From assembly GCA_025765615.1 (NCBI GenBank), contig JAIVFJ010000195.1:1-64000 (forward strand): a stretch of DNA of 64,000 bases, given 5' to 3'. Positions 47,345 through 58,691 of the stretch are shown in pieces. This DNA is from Zopfochytrium polystomum. Taxonomy: Eukaryota > Chytridiomycota > Chytridiomycetes > Chytridiales > Chytridiaceae. The translations under genes and the position numbers were made by a program. Numbering within the stretch: the stretch's first letter is position 1; each line of letters begins with the position of its first letter. Below the pieces are notes generated by a model. The model made no database searches. It saw only the letters and a program-made list of their open reading frames with translations, and had not been told where the DNA came from.

Positions 47345-48966
47345 CTACTCCGCCGGGACGATCGGGTGCTTCTTGTGGAACACATTGGCGGGGTCATACT
47401 TTTTCTTGAGCAGTTGGAGTCGAGAGTAGTTCTCCCCGTAAATGTAGTCGCCCTTGTGCTCTTTCAAGACGGCTGCGTTCGGGTATCCGGTGCCTTTGAT
47501 AATGTCTCCGCCCACCTTTTTTGCGTGCCTGTCGCGGAGATTCTTGATCATGCTTTTGGCATGCGCGTGGGCCTCGCCAGCCTCTTTGGGATTGTCGTAG
47601 CTGCGGTTGAAAGTGGATTGTGTGGGAAAAAAAGGGTTTGATTGAGGATGAATAATGTGCAAAAATTAATGTGCCAGCGGAACTCACCCCACGTAAATGG
47701 CAACATCACGCCAAATGTTGCCGTTCGGGTCGGCCGGCTTTCGTCGGTGCGGTGGCCAAGCGGACTCGAGGTGGGCGAACTCGGTGAGTGGCTTTGTCCA
47801 GTCGTACAATCCGATATAAAACTGGGTGCCGGCGCCGCGGCCCTTCCCGCCTCGCATCCAAGCGCGCGTCTCGTCAACCAACGGCATGAGTACCTCGGGT
47901 GACAGGTCCGTGATCAGCGTGCCGTCCGACAGCCGGTTCGTCGGCGGCCAGATGGACTCGGGGAAAAAGTCTGCCGACTCGTGAAACCAACATTCCCGCG
48001 ACGTGTCCTTGACAAAGGGCAGCTCAAAGAACACCCGGAACCGGCGCTGGTACTCCTCCTCGCTGTCCCCGTGGTAGTACAGCATCAGCACGAACATATC
48101 CTCCTGCCCCGGTATCAGCCCGGCCATAGTCAACGCCGCCATGTCCTCCTTCTTCTGCGACTTGGCGTAGCCCCCCAGCGCCTCAATCACCGCAGCGTAC
48201 GCCGGCGGCGGGTACAACACAGCGCCGAACCACACCTTGCTCACCAGCGGCACCGCGCGGAAACGCATCTTCGTCACGACGCCAAAGTTGTACGCTGCGC
48301 CGCGCAGCGCAAAGTACAGCTCCGCGTTCTCCGTCGCGGACTCCGTCACGCACTCGCCGCTGGCCAGCACCACCCGCGCGTCGACGAGCCCGTCCGCGGC
48401 CATCCCGTAGACCCCCATGCCCCAGCCGAAGCCGCCGCCGAGGGCGAAGCCGGCGTAGCCGATTTCCTTGTGGGAGGGGACGGGGACGAAGACGCCGCGT
48501 CGCTCGCAGGCGAGGGCGACGTCTGCCACTGTTGCGCCGCCCTCCATGACGACGTGACCAGCGGCGCCGTAGGCGGCGTTTTCGACCCACGCCGTACGCA
48601 TCCGCTTGAGGTCGATGATGACGCCGTCAGAGGATGATGCGCCGAGGAACGAGTGGCCGCCAGAGCAGACTGCGAGCTCGAGGTTGTTGGACGTTGCATA
48701 ATTGATGGCGACCGCGACGTCGGCTTCAGTGCAGGGCTGGAAGATGACTTGTGGGCGGGCTTCTTCGTTGGGAGAGAAGCGGTAGACGAGGGCGTTGTAG
48801 AGGTCGTCGCCTGGGACGACAACCACTGGAGGTGGGCGAAGCGAGGAAAGCACAAAGATAGGCTATGATTAGCAAGATGAAGCGCTCATCTTCACGTTGC
48901 ACAAGTAGCTCGCTTGGTGAACAGACCTCCTCGAAAACGGTCTTTGACAGACTCCAGTGATGTCAT
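47345..48966 (-). CDS. FAD-linked oxidase, BBE (berberine-bridge) type
   Basis: Exons 48966-48927, 48825-47688 and 47600-47345 give 477 aa; the short first exon (MTSLESVKDRFRG) joins in phase to VVVVPGDDLYNALVYRFSP. The FAD-binding PCMH fold is shown by CSGGHSFLGASSSDGVIIDL, whose His is the usual covalent FAD site, and ALGGGFGWGMGVYGMAADGL. The second covalent Cys of bicovalent members is not in its usual place. The BBE C-terminal segment is complete (GDYIYGENYSRLQLLKKKYD, PANVFHKKHPI). No signal peptide, so probably cytosolic, unlike many secreted members. Substrate unknown; relatives oxidise sugars or alkaloid-like compounds. Confidence 0.88.
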
Positions 48967-49266
48967 TTTTGTGTACGTTTGAGATTGTGCTGCAGAATTG
49001 AGTGTTTTCAGTCTTCAAGTTGATGAGAGAATGGCGCTCGGTATTTATGGAGGGGATCCACAGCCTCATTCACTCGTCGTCGGATTCCGATTGTTTTACG
49101 CGCTCCCGAATGCGAGCATGAAAGTTTAGGTCGAAAGCATATGATTTGGTGGAAGCGGAAGGCCACCCGACCTAGGCGAAGGCGGAGGTGACGGCGTGCA
49201 AGCCGGACCTAAACGAGCTGGCGGAGGATGCAAAGATCCCCCAGTTCTTGGGGCCCTGGGGGATTC

Positions 49267-49348
49267 TGCCGATTGTCCGCGGACATGGTCTTGACCGGTC
49301 ATAATGACCGGTCAATATTGTGCCGATTGTCCGCGGACATGGTCTTGA
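49267..49348. promoter_or_regulatory. 25-bp palindrome between two 28-bp direct repeats
   Basis: A perfect 12+1+12 palindrome (arms TTGACCGGTCAT) lies at 49291-49315. An identical 28-bp sequence beginning TGCCGATTGTCCGCGGACAT occurs on both sides (49267-49294 and 49321-49348) and itself contains the palindromic TCCGCGGA. It lies about 300 bp upstream of the FAD oxidase start. CGG/CCG half-sites recall Zn2Cys6 regulator sites; the regulator is not known. Confidence 0.55.
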
Positions 49349-49404
49349 GGGGGGGTGTTTGGGGATGCTGCCGCTCGTTGGCGGACGCGGTCAACGGCGG
49401 ACAA

Positions 49405-49414
49405 GTCACGTGAC
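49405..49414. promoter_or_regulatory. E-box GTCACGTGAC
   Basis: A perfect 10-bp palindrome with the CACGTG core bound by bHLH factors of the Cbf1 class, close to the palindromic cluster. Confidence 0.4.
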
Positions 49415-49429
49415 TGCGTCCCGTTTGAG

Positions 49430-49944
49430 AGCCGGACAGCACGCCCTCACTGGCGACTTACAGTGAGTGATTTTGCCAACCAACTCTCGCCCCGCCCGAA
49501 AGCACCTAACCCGCGACAGCGCCACGCAGTGCCAGCTTGCGTGGGGCCAGATGCAGGCCGAAAGCCAAGAACAGACCCAAAGATGCCGAGGATAAAGTTG
49601 TGATTTGGTGAGCAAAGCTAAGGTGGAATCACTTTTTGTTACAAAAAACAAAATGCTAACGACACTTTTCTACCACTGGACAGAAACATTTCTACCACCG
49701 GAAATACATTTTCGAAGAAGACGCCGCGCGTTTCCACTCGGTCATCAAGGCATGCTGCGACAAGCACGACCGGGCGTACACCCACGCTTCAAAGCCTGGT
49801 GCCAAAGGTATTTCCACCTCCCGCACCGCGACAAGCACCGCGGGGTGGGCGGCATCTTTTCGACGACCTCGACGTCCGCCCATGCATTGACGATGCTATT
49901 AATTACCCTCGCTGCAACGCGTGCTACAGCTACGGTTAGGATTC

Positions 49945-50019
<75 letters not shown>

Positions 50020-50909
50020 TTCGATCCCCAGCGCGTCCCCCACCTCCTGGCTTGGCGCTTTTCATTTCCACGCCATGTTTCGCTGTCCAATAGATATCAT
50101 ATAAGCCCGCCGATCAGATATGCTTGACAAACTCCTTCGCCCTCCCGTCTCACCTCGTTCAGTCCAACCGAGCCTGCAACCCTCAATGGGCGCCCGTTTT
50201 GGTATTCAGCTTCCAGGACCTTGCAAGTCCCGAATCACGAAGAAAGAACCACCCGTACCCACGCTCCGTCCGGCACAAAAACTGGTCAATCGACCAAATT
50301 GACGTTTCAACAATCACTACCGCTTCTCGTTCAGCTGCCATGAACGCGAGCACTGACATCGAACGGTTGGCGGCTCACGTCTGATCGTTGCCCCATGCGG
50401 GCAGGGTAAATTTTGCGCTATTTCAAATACTGGCATACTACAAAGTCGAATGCAAGACCTATCGGCAACCCAGATTTCTTGTTTCTTCATCCACAGGACT
50501 GTTACGTACTGTATAGGATTTTCTCCGGTGAGTCAGGGAAGTGTGGGAAGGAAACAATTGGAGTTGCAAGACACGAAAGGGTGAAAGGGCAAGGAGAGCG
50601 GAGGGACGGGGAAGCGGAAAGTTACTTAAGACCGAAAAAGCTGGAATGTGTGTTGCTGCAAGGGAAAGGAGGTTGACAGATGTAAGAAAAATTGGGGAGT
50701 GAGGAGAGAAACGGGAAAGGCAGAAAGGTGGGATGAAAAAGGGATAAAGATAAGAGCATACTCAAACTGTAACAGACGCGAGAATGATGACGGAAAGCAA
50801 GATGTGTTATACGAGCAGTTGTCCAAACAGAACTGGCGCGTGGGGCTCGAAATGTGCTCTTCTAACATGCTGCACATACCACCCTCACAACTTGTGCCGA
50901 CCCACCACC
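49430..50909. other. Intergenic region with (CT)n tract
   Basis: No gene is supported. A near-pure (CT)n microsatellite runs 49948-50014. ORFs around it are repeat translations. Confidence 0.5.
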
Positions 50910-52837
50910 TCAAATTCCCGAATCATCCATCTCCGCAAGCGTCGGCTCCACCGTCACATACGATTCCCAATTCGTGCACGTCTGATTCCACGCGCTATCC
51001 ACGCCGACATTGCCCCTGATTTCCGAGTACCTCTCGACAAACTGCAGCGACAGGCCGTCGCTGGCATGGAAAGCGATATGGCAGTGCATGAGCCAGGTGC
51101 CAGGGTTGTCGAGGGGGAACGCGACGGCGAGGTAGCCGACGGCGGGGAGTACAACGACGTCGCGGCGAGGGGCGGCCGTCGTGAGGTAGTCGGTGAAGTC
51201 GCCGGAGAAGGTGCCGGTGCCGCGGGCAAGGACCCACCAGTCGTGGCCGTGGATGTGCAACGGATGATCGGCGGGAATGCTGGAGCTGTGATTTTGTAGT
51301 TTTCGTATTGAATTGGTTGGTTAAAGCTCCGTCCTAGGGACGGGGGCCGGGAAGAAAAAGTCCAGGCAATAACCTGATCACAAAGTAGGCCCAGTCGGAG
51401 GAAGTGCCGTTGAGCGAGACGACGTTGAAGGCGCTGGGGTACGACGCATTCTGGGCTTCGATCATCCCGAGGGATGGGTTGGCCCAGTCGATGACCTGAG
51501 TCACTCCGTTGATGTACCATTTCGCTTGGGAGAACACGACGGGCAAAGAGCCGCTGGAGGCGGCGGACGACGCAGAAATTGTTTTCGTGAGTTTCGGCGT
51601 CAGCGACATGGTCTCATCACCGCAGTCGTCCGTGTACGCGTACGCCGTCGTCGTGGGGTCCGCTGTCAGGTTGGCCGCCGTCGCGTACCGGAGGATGCCC
51701 TTGATGCCGTTCTGGTTCTTGTTGTTTGTGCAGGACAGCTGCGGGATGGCGCGGATCCAGTAGTTATCGGCCGTCTGATTCGCGGTGAAGACAATGTCGT
51801 ACCGCTGACCGAGGGCGACGTTTATGACGGTAGCATTGTAGGGGACGATGGGGACCAGGTCGGCGGCGATGACCTGGAAGGTGTGGTTGTCGATCGAGAA
51901 CTTCATGTGAGCGAAGACGCCGGTGTTGATGACGCGGAGGCGGTAGGTCTTGCCGGGGTCGACGGTCGTGGTGTAGTAGGAGCCGGCGTCGTTGTACATG
52001 TTGGTGCCGTTCAGCAGGCCGTTGTCGGCTGCCGGTGGCGGGCCAGTGTTGATAGAAAAGAGATAGAATGCATCGGAGTGTGCCCAGTCTTGGATCGTTA
52101 GCGGGCCGAGGTCCACGTCGTAGTTGGCAGTGGCAGGGCCGTTGATGACGATGGGACCGATTGCGCCGTTGCCGTACTGCAGGGAGAAGTGGCTGTGGTA
52201 CCAGGTCGTGCCTTGAATTGTGTAAGCATGTCAGATTACAGGCTTTGAGAACAGCGCCACAGCCAATCAAGGAAAAAAGTCACGAACCGTATTGCGTTGC
52301 GTGCCAGGTGTACTTGAAAGTATCACCAGGCGCGATCGCGCACTGCGTTACGCCCGGTACTCCGTCGCTTGCGGCAGTGTAGTTTTGACGCAGCCCGTGC
52401 CTGTACAGTTTGTTTCGCTGCTTATTAGACAAGGGAACGGGGTTGTGGGAGTAGCTTGTGGTAATAAAATTAAAACCAACAGGGCTTAATACGTACCAGT
52501 GGAGAGCCGTACCGTTACTCTCGAGATTATTAGTAACGTACACCACGACGGTGTCTCCCCAGTCCGCTGTGATCGTCGGTCCGGGAATCGAGCTGTTGAA
52601 AGCGGTGACCGAGCGCGAGAAGCCGTCGGGAGCCATCGTGACATTGTTGAGGGAGAGGTAGTAAGTGCGGGTGACGCCTGTGTGAGGCGCGGTTTCGTAG
52701 TAGTCGGTGGTGATGTCGTAGTCGCCCCAGCAGTCGCGGGCGCTGGCTGAATGAACGCAGGCTGCGCTTGACGAGCGGGTGTGGAGCAGAGCCGCAGCGG
52801 CGACCGTTGCCCCCAGTGAGAGCGCTTTAAAAATCAT
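50910..52837 (-). CDS. Secreted laccase (multicopper oxidase)
   Basis: Four exons (52837-52497, 52400-52288, 52211-51374, 51285-50910) give 555 aa. A signal peptide (MIFKALSLGATVAAAALLHT) is followed by three cupredoxin domains. All four copper motifs are present: L1 HWHGLRQ (across intron 1), L2 TTWYHSHFSLQYGNGAIGP (after intron 2), L3 HPLHIHGHDWWVLARG, and L4 GTWLMHCHIAFHASDGL. All copper-binding His and the Cys are intact, so an active phenol oxidase reducing O2 to water is expected. Many sequons suggest heavy glycosylation. Roles could be pigment, wall cross-linking or lignocellulose attack; the sequence does not decide. Confidence 0.95.
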
Positions 52838-53093
52838 TGTTGTAGTATTCTTTAAAGTGAAGTCGCTTGTTGTCTCCATTTGGTGCAATCGATGCTTGCG
52901 ATTGGCAGCGCGTGCCCCTTTTGCTTTATACTGAAAGAAATGTCAAATCTGAATGGAGATAATGGAAGAAAATTTTCATCAAATAGCTGGGAAATTGAAA
53001 AGAATCGGAGGCGGGATGCTGCTCCGGCGAAAACTTGGCGCTTGACGGTTGTTATTAACGCGCCTAAGAGGTAAAAGCTGCGACGGAACAAAC

Positions 53094-53096
<3 letters not shown>

Positions 53097-53133
<37 letters not shown>
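53097..53133. repeat. (GT)n microsatellite
   Basis: A 37-bp GT repeat lies about 260 bp upstream of the laccase start. Confidence 0.9.
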
Positions 53134-53134
<1 letters not shown>

Positions 53135-55324
53135 AAATCTATGGGCATGACCGAGCGAGAGTGATGGAAGACGGAGAAGTCAATTTTTGCGAATGGAGGA
53201 TAAATTTGTTTGTCTTTCGCGTCTTGTTTGCAAATCTTGGCACCACCGAAAAAGAGCGGAATTATTCTCAGTGCTTTATTTAGTAAGTTTTCCCCACTCG
53301 CGCGACCCTCACTCGCGATAAAGTCGAATTTTACTAACTATTTGACAGTCCGCTCCGCCTCGGCCGCTCCGTAAAATTGGAGTCTGGGGGGCACGGGAAG
53401 TGACCAGGCGGACTGGAAAACGGAAGGGCAAAAGAGGAGGGAAAGAAAAAAAAAAAAAGAAAAGAAAAGAAAAAAAAGCGGCTGTGACGTGCAGTCCGTC
53501 ATTGATGCACCGGAGATGTCACGGTGACCGTCGCGCATCGACGCCGCTTTGGGCACTAATGGCAAGGGAATTCTCCTTAAAAAAAAGCAAGCAAAAGCAT
53601 CGCTTTCCCGTGAGCCACCGGAACTTCCTGTGGTCACCGGAAATTCTCTCGTTTTTGACTGGTTTTTACTTAAGGGACAGGTGTGTGAGGGTGTGTGAGA
53701 GTGGTGGATTTTGCAGGAACCTGCAGTTTTTTGCGCCATTCCCGTTGGCCCCCTTGTCACATTCCCGTGCGCATCGCCGAGGAAACAGAAGGTTGTTGGA
53801 CAAGGAATGAAGGAATTGGAAGGGGAAAAAAAAAAAGAAAAACAAAGAAAAAAAAAGAAAAAAAAAAGAAAACATAAACGGACATGTGAGCCAAACCGTG
53901 GGCAGGGGTCGGTTTTGTTTTCTTTTTCGCCGGCCGCACATCCCCGGAAACTGCGCAAAGCCCGCCTGGTTGCCCCGAAGTCCGACAGCAAGCGCCAGCC
54001 GCGCTCGGGATCTCCCTTTGTCAATCTACACTGCATCAATAATATCACACGGGAAACCATTGCGCAAGCATCTCCGCCACCGCGGGTAATTCCGTTGCTG
54101 TTTGTTCCGCAGCTGCGGAAAACCGTGCCCGTCTGGGAACACCGCCCGACCTCGTCTCCGATAAATCTTCCACAGCCTCCGTTCTTTGTCCTCCGCACCT
54201 CCGTCCCAAAACGCCACCAATCTCCCTCCCCTCTTTCTTTTCTTCCCGGCTGTGCCAGCCCAACTTCGCTGCCAACCAGACGAATTCCGCTATCTATCAT
54301 TTCTCTTACCCCTCTCTCCCTAAAACCGATGGAGGTAACAACAAGCACATATCCCCGGCCTCATCCCATTTTCCGACCCTGCCTCGCAAGACTCAATTTG
54401 CTGCAGCTGAGGGCGGTCACGATTTCCACCAGCCCTCCTTCCCCTCCTGCCCACCAGCCTTCCCAGCCAAGTCCATCTTCCAGGCTGCTTTGGTCGGCGT
54501 GCGGGTGGGCCAACCAGCGCACTCTTTTCACTGCCCTCGAAAAAGGGATGAGGGGAAGAACCGTCCTGTCTCTCCAGACCCCGGATGCGTAACAACGGCC
54601 TCCAACCAAGCCTGACCGGCCACTGCCCCGTGGTCATTTCAAGCGGGCCCGCTTCGCTCGACCGACCCACTGTTATAAACCAAAGATCTCCGCCGTCGCA
54701 CACTCTACAAGCGCGTGTAGTCCGTACAGGCAACGCGGCACAGGCTTCCGACAACTACACTCGGCGGCGGAGTCCTGGAAGCTATCATCATCATTTTGGC
54801 TGTTCAACTGGGACGTCGCGGGGCATTCGGTCTTTCTTCATGATCACTCCTTAGACGGCCGTGCAAACCACACCCGTGAGGAATTGCTACATCGTAGCCT
54901 CCCGCAGTCTAAAATCCTGCACTTTAGGTCCTCCGTATCGCCTACTTTAGTTATTTACGCGAGTGAAGAAATGAGCGAAAATGAGGAGAGATCACTGTTT
55001 GTCGGAAGCCTCCTCCTCTTTCGACAACCCCCGTCGGAGCGTCCGAGCCGACGCCGTCGACTTTGGGTCGGCGGCATCCCCAACAGCCCAAACAGTCAGA
55101 GACAGAGACTGATATGGAGGGCCCGGTTGAACGCTTCAATTCTGGGAATTACAATTCCGCATTGCCCCGAAGAAACCTCGCAGAGTTCAGATTTTCTTCG
55201 ACCTTTTCGTCCATAGATACGCCAGAGTACGTTTTAATTTCTGCGATTTGAGTCGTCGGTCCAACTGAATTAGGGCCTTTTTATGTTTTCTGTTTTCCCA
55301 TCAGTTTTTCGCGGAACGTCTTGG
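53134..55324. other. No assigned gene
   Basis: Overlapping ORFs up to 336 codons occur but are rich in Lys/Phe runs from A/T tracts (53443-53475, 53825-53870) and show no motif. A real small gene cannot be excluded. Confidence 0.4.
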
Positions 55325-55600
55325 TCTTCGACAAAATGCTTCTGCTGTCGAAGACGTCCTTGTTCGAACAAGTCGAAGACAGCCTTGGTCGTCGCTGTGT
55401 TAATTCCGGCCTTCCGTTCCTTGTGCGGCGAAGGGGCCAGCCACATTGTCATGCTGACACTTTGCATTCGCTCCCCAACGAAAACGAAGACACAGCCACT
55501 GCGCCTTGCCTGTCTTCGGCCAGGCGTGGCTTGGGCGGCAAGCATGCATGTTTCTTCATGCTCAGACGCACCGAGTGTAAGATGAAAGCGAAGACAGCCA
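55325..55600. promoter_or_regulatory. Cluster of CGAAGAC motifs upstream of gene B
   Basis: CGAAGAC occurs four times on the plus strand (near 55349, 55374, 55485 and 55589) and once inverted (GTCTTCGA near 55324). The copy at 55372-55382 reads GTCGAAGACAG. The same word flanks an inverted repeat upstream of gene C. Confidence 0.5.
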
Positions 55601-55627
55601 CGCCCTGCCTGGTAGGACCAATGCAGG

Positions 55628-55635
55628 TATAAAAA
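55628..55635 (+). promoter_or_regulatory. TATA box of surface protein gene B
   Basis: TATAAAAA lies 118 bp upstream of the ATG at 55746. Confidence 0.55.
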
Positions 55636-55745
55636 TGACGAGATCGAATTGGGTTGTTGAACATTCACATCGCTTCCCCAAGTTCTTCTTTCAACCCTTT
55701 CCATCCCTCCCGCAAAATCCTCATCAACAACAATCAGCTTGCAAA

Positions 55746-56885
55746 ATGGCCAGAGTTTCATCGCTCATCACTGCATTCGCTGCCGCCGCCGGTCTCATGA
55801 TTGCCACCCCGACCCTCGCTGCGTATCCTCAGGTTGATGGCACCTTCTCCATCAGTGTCACCAACCAACCAGCGTCCAACCAATACTGCGTCGGCGATTC
55901 CATCTCCTTCTCGCTGGACCTCTCCAACATCCCAACGACCAACCCGCAAAACAAGTCCGACGCCACCTTCGTCTCCGTCATGGTGATGGGACCGCCGCAA
56001 GGCTCGACCGTTGACCCGACGGGCATCTCAAACACCCCGCGGGGCCTTGTCGTCGGAGCTCTCGGGTTCACTCCTATCTCTTCGTTCTCCGGGTCTGCTA
56101 CCTACGTCGTCGAGGACAAGTTCAAGGGCTTCACGCGCCTCTTCCTTCGCGCGATCGTGTTCTACGAAAGCCAGAGCTCCCTGTTCGAGTCGTTCCAGAC
56201 TGCGGCTTCCACGCAGACGTCCTTTTCGATCGCGTCAAGCTGCAACGCACCTCCAACACCCCAGCAAGTCGAAGGCAGCTTCACGATCAGCGTCACCAAC
56301 CAGCCTGCGAACAACCAGTACTGCGTCGGCGACTCGGTCGCCTTCTCTCTCGACCTGTCCAACATCCCCAAGGTCAACCCAAAGAACAGTTCAGACGCCA
56401 CCTACCTCTCCGTTATGATCATGGGCCCGCCTCAAGACCCCTCTGTCGACCCTTCAGGCATCTCCAAGACGCCCCGCGGCCTCGTCGTCGGCGCGCTCGG
56501 CAACACTCTAGTCTCGACGTTCTCCGGATCGGCCACCTACGTCGTCGAAAGCAAGCTCAAGGGCTTCACCGGCCTCTTCCTTCGCGCCATCGTCTTTTAC
56601 GAAAGCCAGAGCTGGCTGTTCGAGGCGTTCCAGACCTCGGCCTCGGCGCAGACGATCTTCGCCATCGCCCCGGACTGCGGATCGACATACTTGCCGTCGT
56701 CGTCGGTGTCTCCCACTGGAACTCTGTCGCCGTCATATTCTCCGACTGGTTACTACGGTGGATCGAGCTCGTCGCTGAACTCTACGTCGTCCATCTTGTA
56801 CAGCGGCGCTTTGGACGGCGCGTCGGCATCTCGTGCAGCCCTTGTGGGCATTGCTGTGATTCCTGTCCTCATGCTCTTTGCATGA
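55746..56885 (+). CDS. GPI-type surface protein, family member B (two domains)
   Basis: Intronless, 379 aa. Start chosen at MARVSSLITAFAAAAG, which gives a signal peptide ending TPTLAAY. Two family domains follow in tandem: domain 1 (TFSISVTNQPASNQYCVGDS to SSCN) and domain 2 (SFTISVTNQPANNQYCVGDS to PDC), linked by a short Pro-rich joint (APPTPQQVE). Domain 1 resembles gene C (VGALGFTP), domain 2 resembles gene A (VGALGNTLVSTFSGS), so B looks like a fusion or unequal-crossover product of C-like and A-like genes. A Ser/Tyr/Gly-rich stalk and the SILYSGA plus hydrophobic tail predict GPI anchoring. Confidence 0.85.
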   Translation: MARVSSLITAFAAAAGLMIATPTLAAYPQVDGTFSISVTNQPASNQYCVGDSISFSLDLSNIPTTNPQNKSDATFVSVMVMGPPQGSTVDPTGISNTPRGLVVGALGFTPISSFSGSATYVVEDKFKGFTRLFLRAIVFYESQSSLFESFQTAASTQTSFSIASSCNAPPTPQQVEGSFTISVTNQPANNQYCVGDSVAFSLDLSNIPKVNPKNSSDATYLSVMIMGPPQDPSVDPSGISKTPRGLVVGALGNTLVSTFSGSATYVVESKLKGFTGLFLRAIVFYESQSWLFEAFQTSASAQTIFAIAPDCGSTYLPSSSVSPTGTLSPSYSPTGYYGGSSSSLNSTSSILYSGALDGASASRAALVGIAVIPVLMLFA

Positions 56886-57505
56886 GTTCTGGATCATTCG
56901 AGTTTGATTTTAATTTCTTGGGCCGATTTCGACTATTTTGCTTTGCTTGCCTTTTTCTTATATTGGGGTGCCCCGTCCGAAGTTTCCATAGATCTCTTGA
57001 CAGTTTTTGAAAGCCAATCACACATTCGTCACACTTAAAACATCCGTTCCAATAAAACCACTTACAGTTCGTCTCGTCACAGCTTTTTGTTTCCGCTAAC
57101 CTCGTCGAGGCTTGACTTGGGCAAACAAATGCGGTGCTAATTTCGCCAGATCAACAACAACAATAAAACCACAACAAGATTTTCAGTTTTTTTTCTTTTG
57201 GGCCGCTTGCATGAACACTGCTTTCCAATCAGAAGGCTAGTTGCATTCACCGCGTGGAACAGATGCTAGACCTTCAATGAGAGCTCCAAAAGTCCGACAA
57301 AGTAGACAAACTGTTGGCGCATGGTCGGTCGTAAGAGTCACGAATCATGTTAAGAAGGCATTAGGGGTAGCACGGGGCTGTGCGAGGATATCTTGCCGCC
57401 GAGAATAAGGGAGCTGCTGTTCCCCACGAAAGTGGAAGCCACTGCCGGAGAAAAATCTGCAAACTTTTTTTTTTCCAAATGCAATTCCGAAATGAAAATG
57501 GGAAT
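56886..57505. other. Intergenic region between genes B and C
   Basis: Contains an AATAAA-like signal (57051-57056) in the B 3' flank. No gene is supported. Confidence 0.5.
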
Positions 57506-57560
57506 CGACTGTCTTCGACGCAGCTTGCGTTAGAAATTCTTTTCTCGACGAAGACAGTCG
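57506..57560. promoter_or_regulatory. Inverted repeat CGACTGTCTTCG upstream of gene C
   Basis: Perfect 12-bp arms at 57506-57517 and 57549-57560 with a 31-bp gap. Each arm contains the CGAAGACAG word found in the gene B promoter. It lies about 60-115 bp upstream of the C TATA box, a fitting place for an activator site. Confidence 0.55.
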
Positions 57561-57619
57561 CGAGGTGGCGATGCGAGGCTGGCTTCAATGACATCCATTT
57601 TGTGAGCAACACATGCATG

Positions 57620-57626
57620 TATAAAA
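57620..57626 (+). promoter_or_regulatory. TATA box of surface protein gene C
   Basis: TATAAAA preceded by ATGCATG, 78-84 bp upstream of the ATG at 57704. Confidence 0.55.
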
Positions 57627-57703
57627 CGGTGCATTCCCCCACGTAGAAAATGGGTAAACAAGAAGAATCAACTTGTAATTCAAGACCCTAAGCTTCGCTC
57701 AAG

Positions 57704-58372
57704 ATGACCAAAATCTCCTCTCTCCTCGCCGCCTTTGTCGCTGTCGCCAGCCTCGCCGTCACCCCATCCCTCGCCGCCTACCCCCAAGTCGACGGCAACT
57801 TCACCATCACCGTCACCAACCAGCCCGCGTCCAACCAGTACTGCGTCGGCGACTCCATCGCCTTCGCGCTGGACCTCGGAAACATCCCGAAATCCAACCC
57901 TCAAAACAAGTCTGACGCCACCTACGTCTCGGTACTAGTAATGGGCCCCGCGCAAGACCCCGCGGTCGACCCGGCCGGCCTCTCCAAGACTCCGCGAGGC
58001 CTGGTCCTCGGCGCCCTCGGCTTCACGCCCGTCTCGACGTTCGCCGGGTCGGCCACGTACACAGTCGACAAGCGGCTGAAGGGGTTTACCGGCCTGTTCT
58101 TGCGCGCCATCGTGTCGTACGAGAGTCAGTTTGCGCTGTTCGAGTCGTTCCAAACCGCGGCGGCGACCAAAGTGCCGTTTTCCGTTGCGCTCGACTGCGC
58201 GCCGGCTGGCTCGAGCTCGGCCACGTCATACGGCGGAGCTACTACTAGGACGGCGCAGAATGGGACTTCGTCGATTCTCTACAGCGCTGCGGTTGGCGGT
58301 GTCGCTCCGGCTTCTCGCAGCGCCGTTGTTGCGGCTGCTGCTGCCGTCCCTCTGTTGATGCTTTTCGCTTGA
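57704..58372 (+). CDS. GPI-type surface protein, family member C
   Basis: Intronless, 222 aa. Signal peptide MTKISSLLAAFVAVASLAVT ends before AAYPQVDG; one domain with NFTITVTNQPASNQYCVGDS, LSKTPRGLVLGALGFTPVS and KGFTGLFLRAIVSYES closes at LDC. The stalk is short (about 30 residues, Ser/Thr/Gly), so the domain would lie close to the membrane or wall. NGTSSILYSAA and a hydrophobic end (VPLLMLFA) fit a GPI signal. Closest to domain 1 of gene B. Confidence 0.85.
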   Translation: MTKISSLLAAFVAVASLAVTPSLAAYPQVDGNFTITVTNQPASNQYCVGDSIAFALDLGNIPKSNPQNKSDATYVSVLVMGPAQDPAVDPAGLSKTPRGLVLGALGFTPVSTFAGSATYTVDKRLKGFTGLFLRAIVSYESQFALFESFQTAAATKVPFSVALDCAPAGSSSATSYGGATTRTAQNGTSSILYSAAVGGVAPASRSAVVAAAAAVPLLMLFA

Positions 58373-58633
58373 AATTTGGTGTTTTTGCTTAGGGAAATGA
58401 AACATCGGCGTTTCTATGGGAGGAATTGATGTTTCGCTTGTTCGCTTTGCCAATAAAGGCACTGTCAAATGCTTCTCCCCTTCGTGTGGCTGAGGTCCAG
58501 GTCCGCTCGGCCGAGTTTCCATGCGCGGACAAAACCCAAAAAAAAAGCTTGTCTTTCGAGAGGAACCCACATTTGCGGAACCGACCTGACGGTGAGCGAA
58601 CAACAGTCAGAGAAAGGAAGAACAAAATAAGAA

Positions 58634-58636
<3 letters not shown>

Positions 58637-58664
<28 letters not shown>

Positions 58665-58691
58665 TGTGTGTGTGTGTGTGTGAGTGAGTGA

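Noticed and set aside
49605..50093. 162-codon ORF over the CT repeat
   Set aside because: Its length comes from the (CT)n tract translating as Ser-Leu; no motif on either side.
53338..54592. Overlapping 336- and 293-codon ORFs on opposite strands
   Set aside because: Both are built on A/T runs and Pro/Ser-rich shadow sequence, without signal, domain or splice support.
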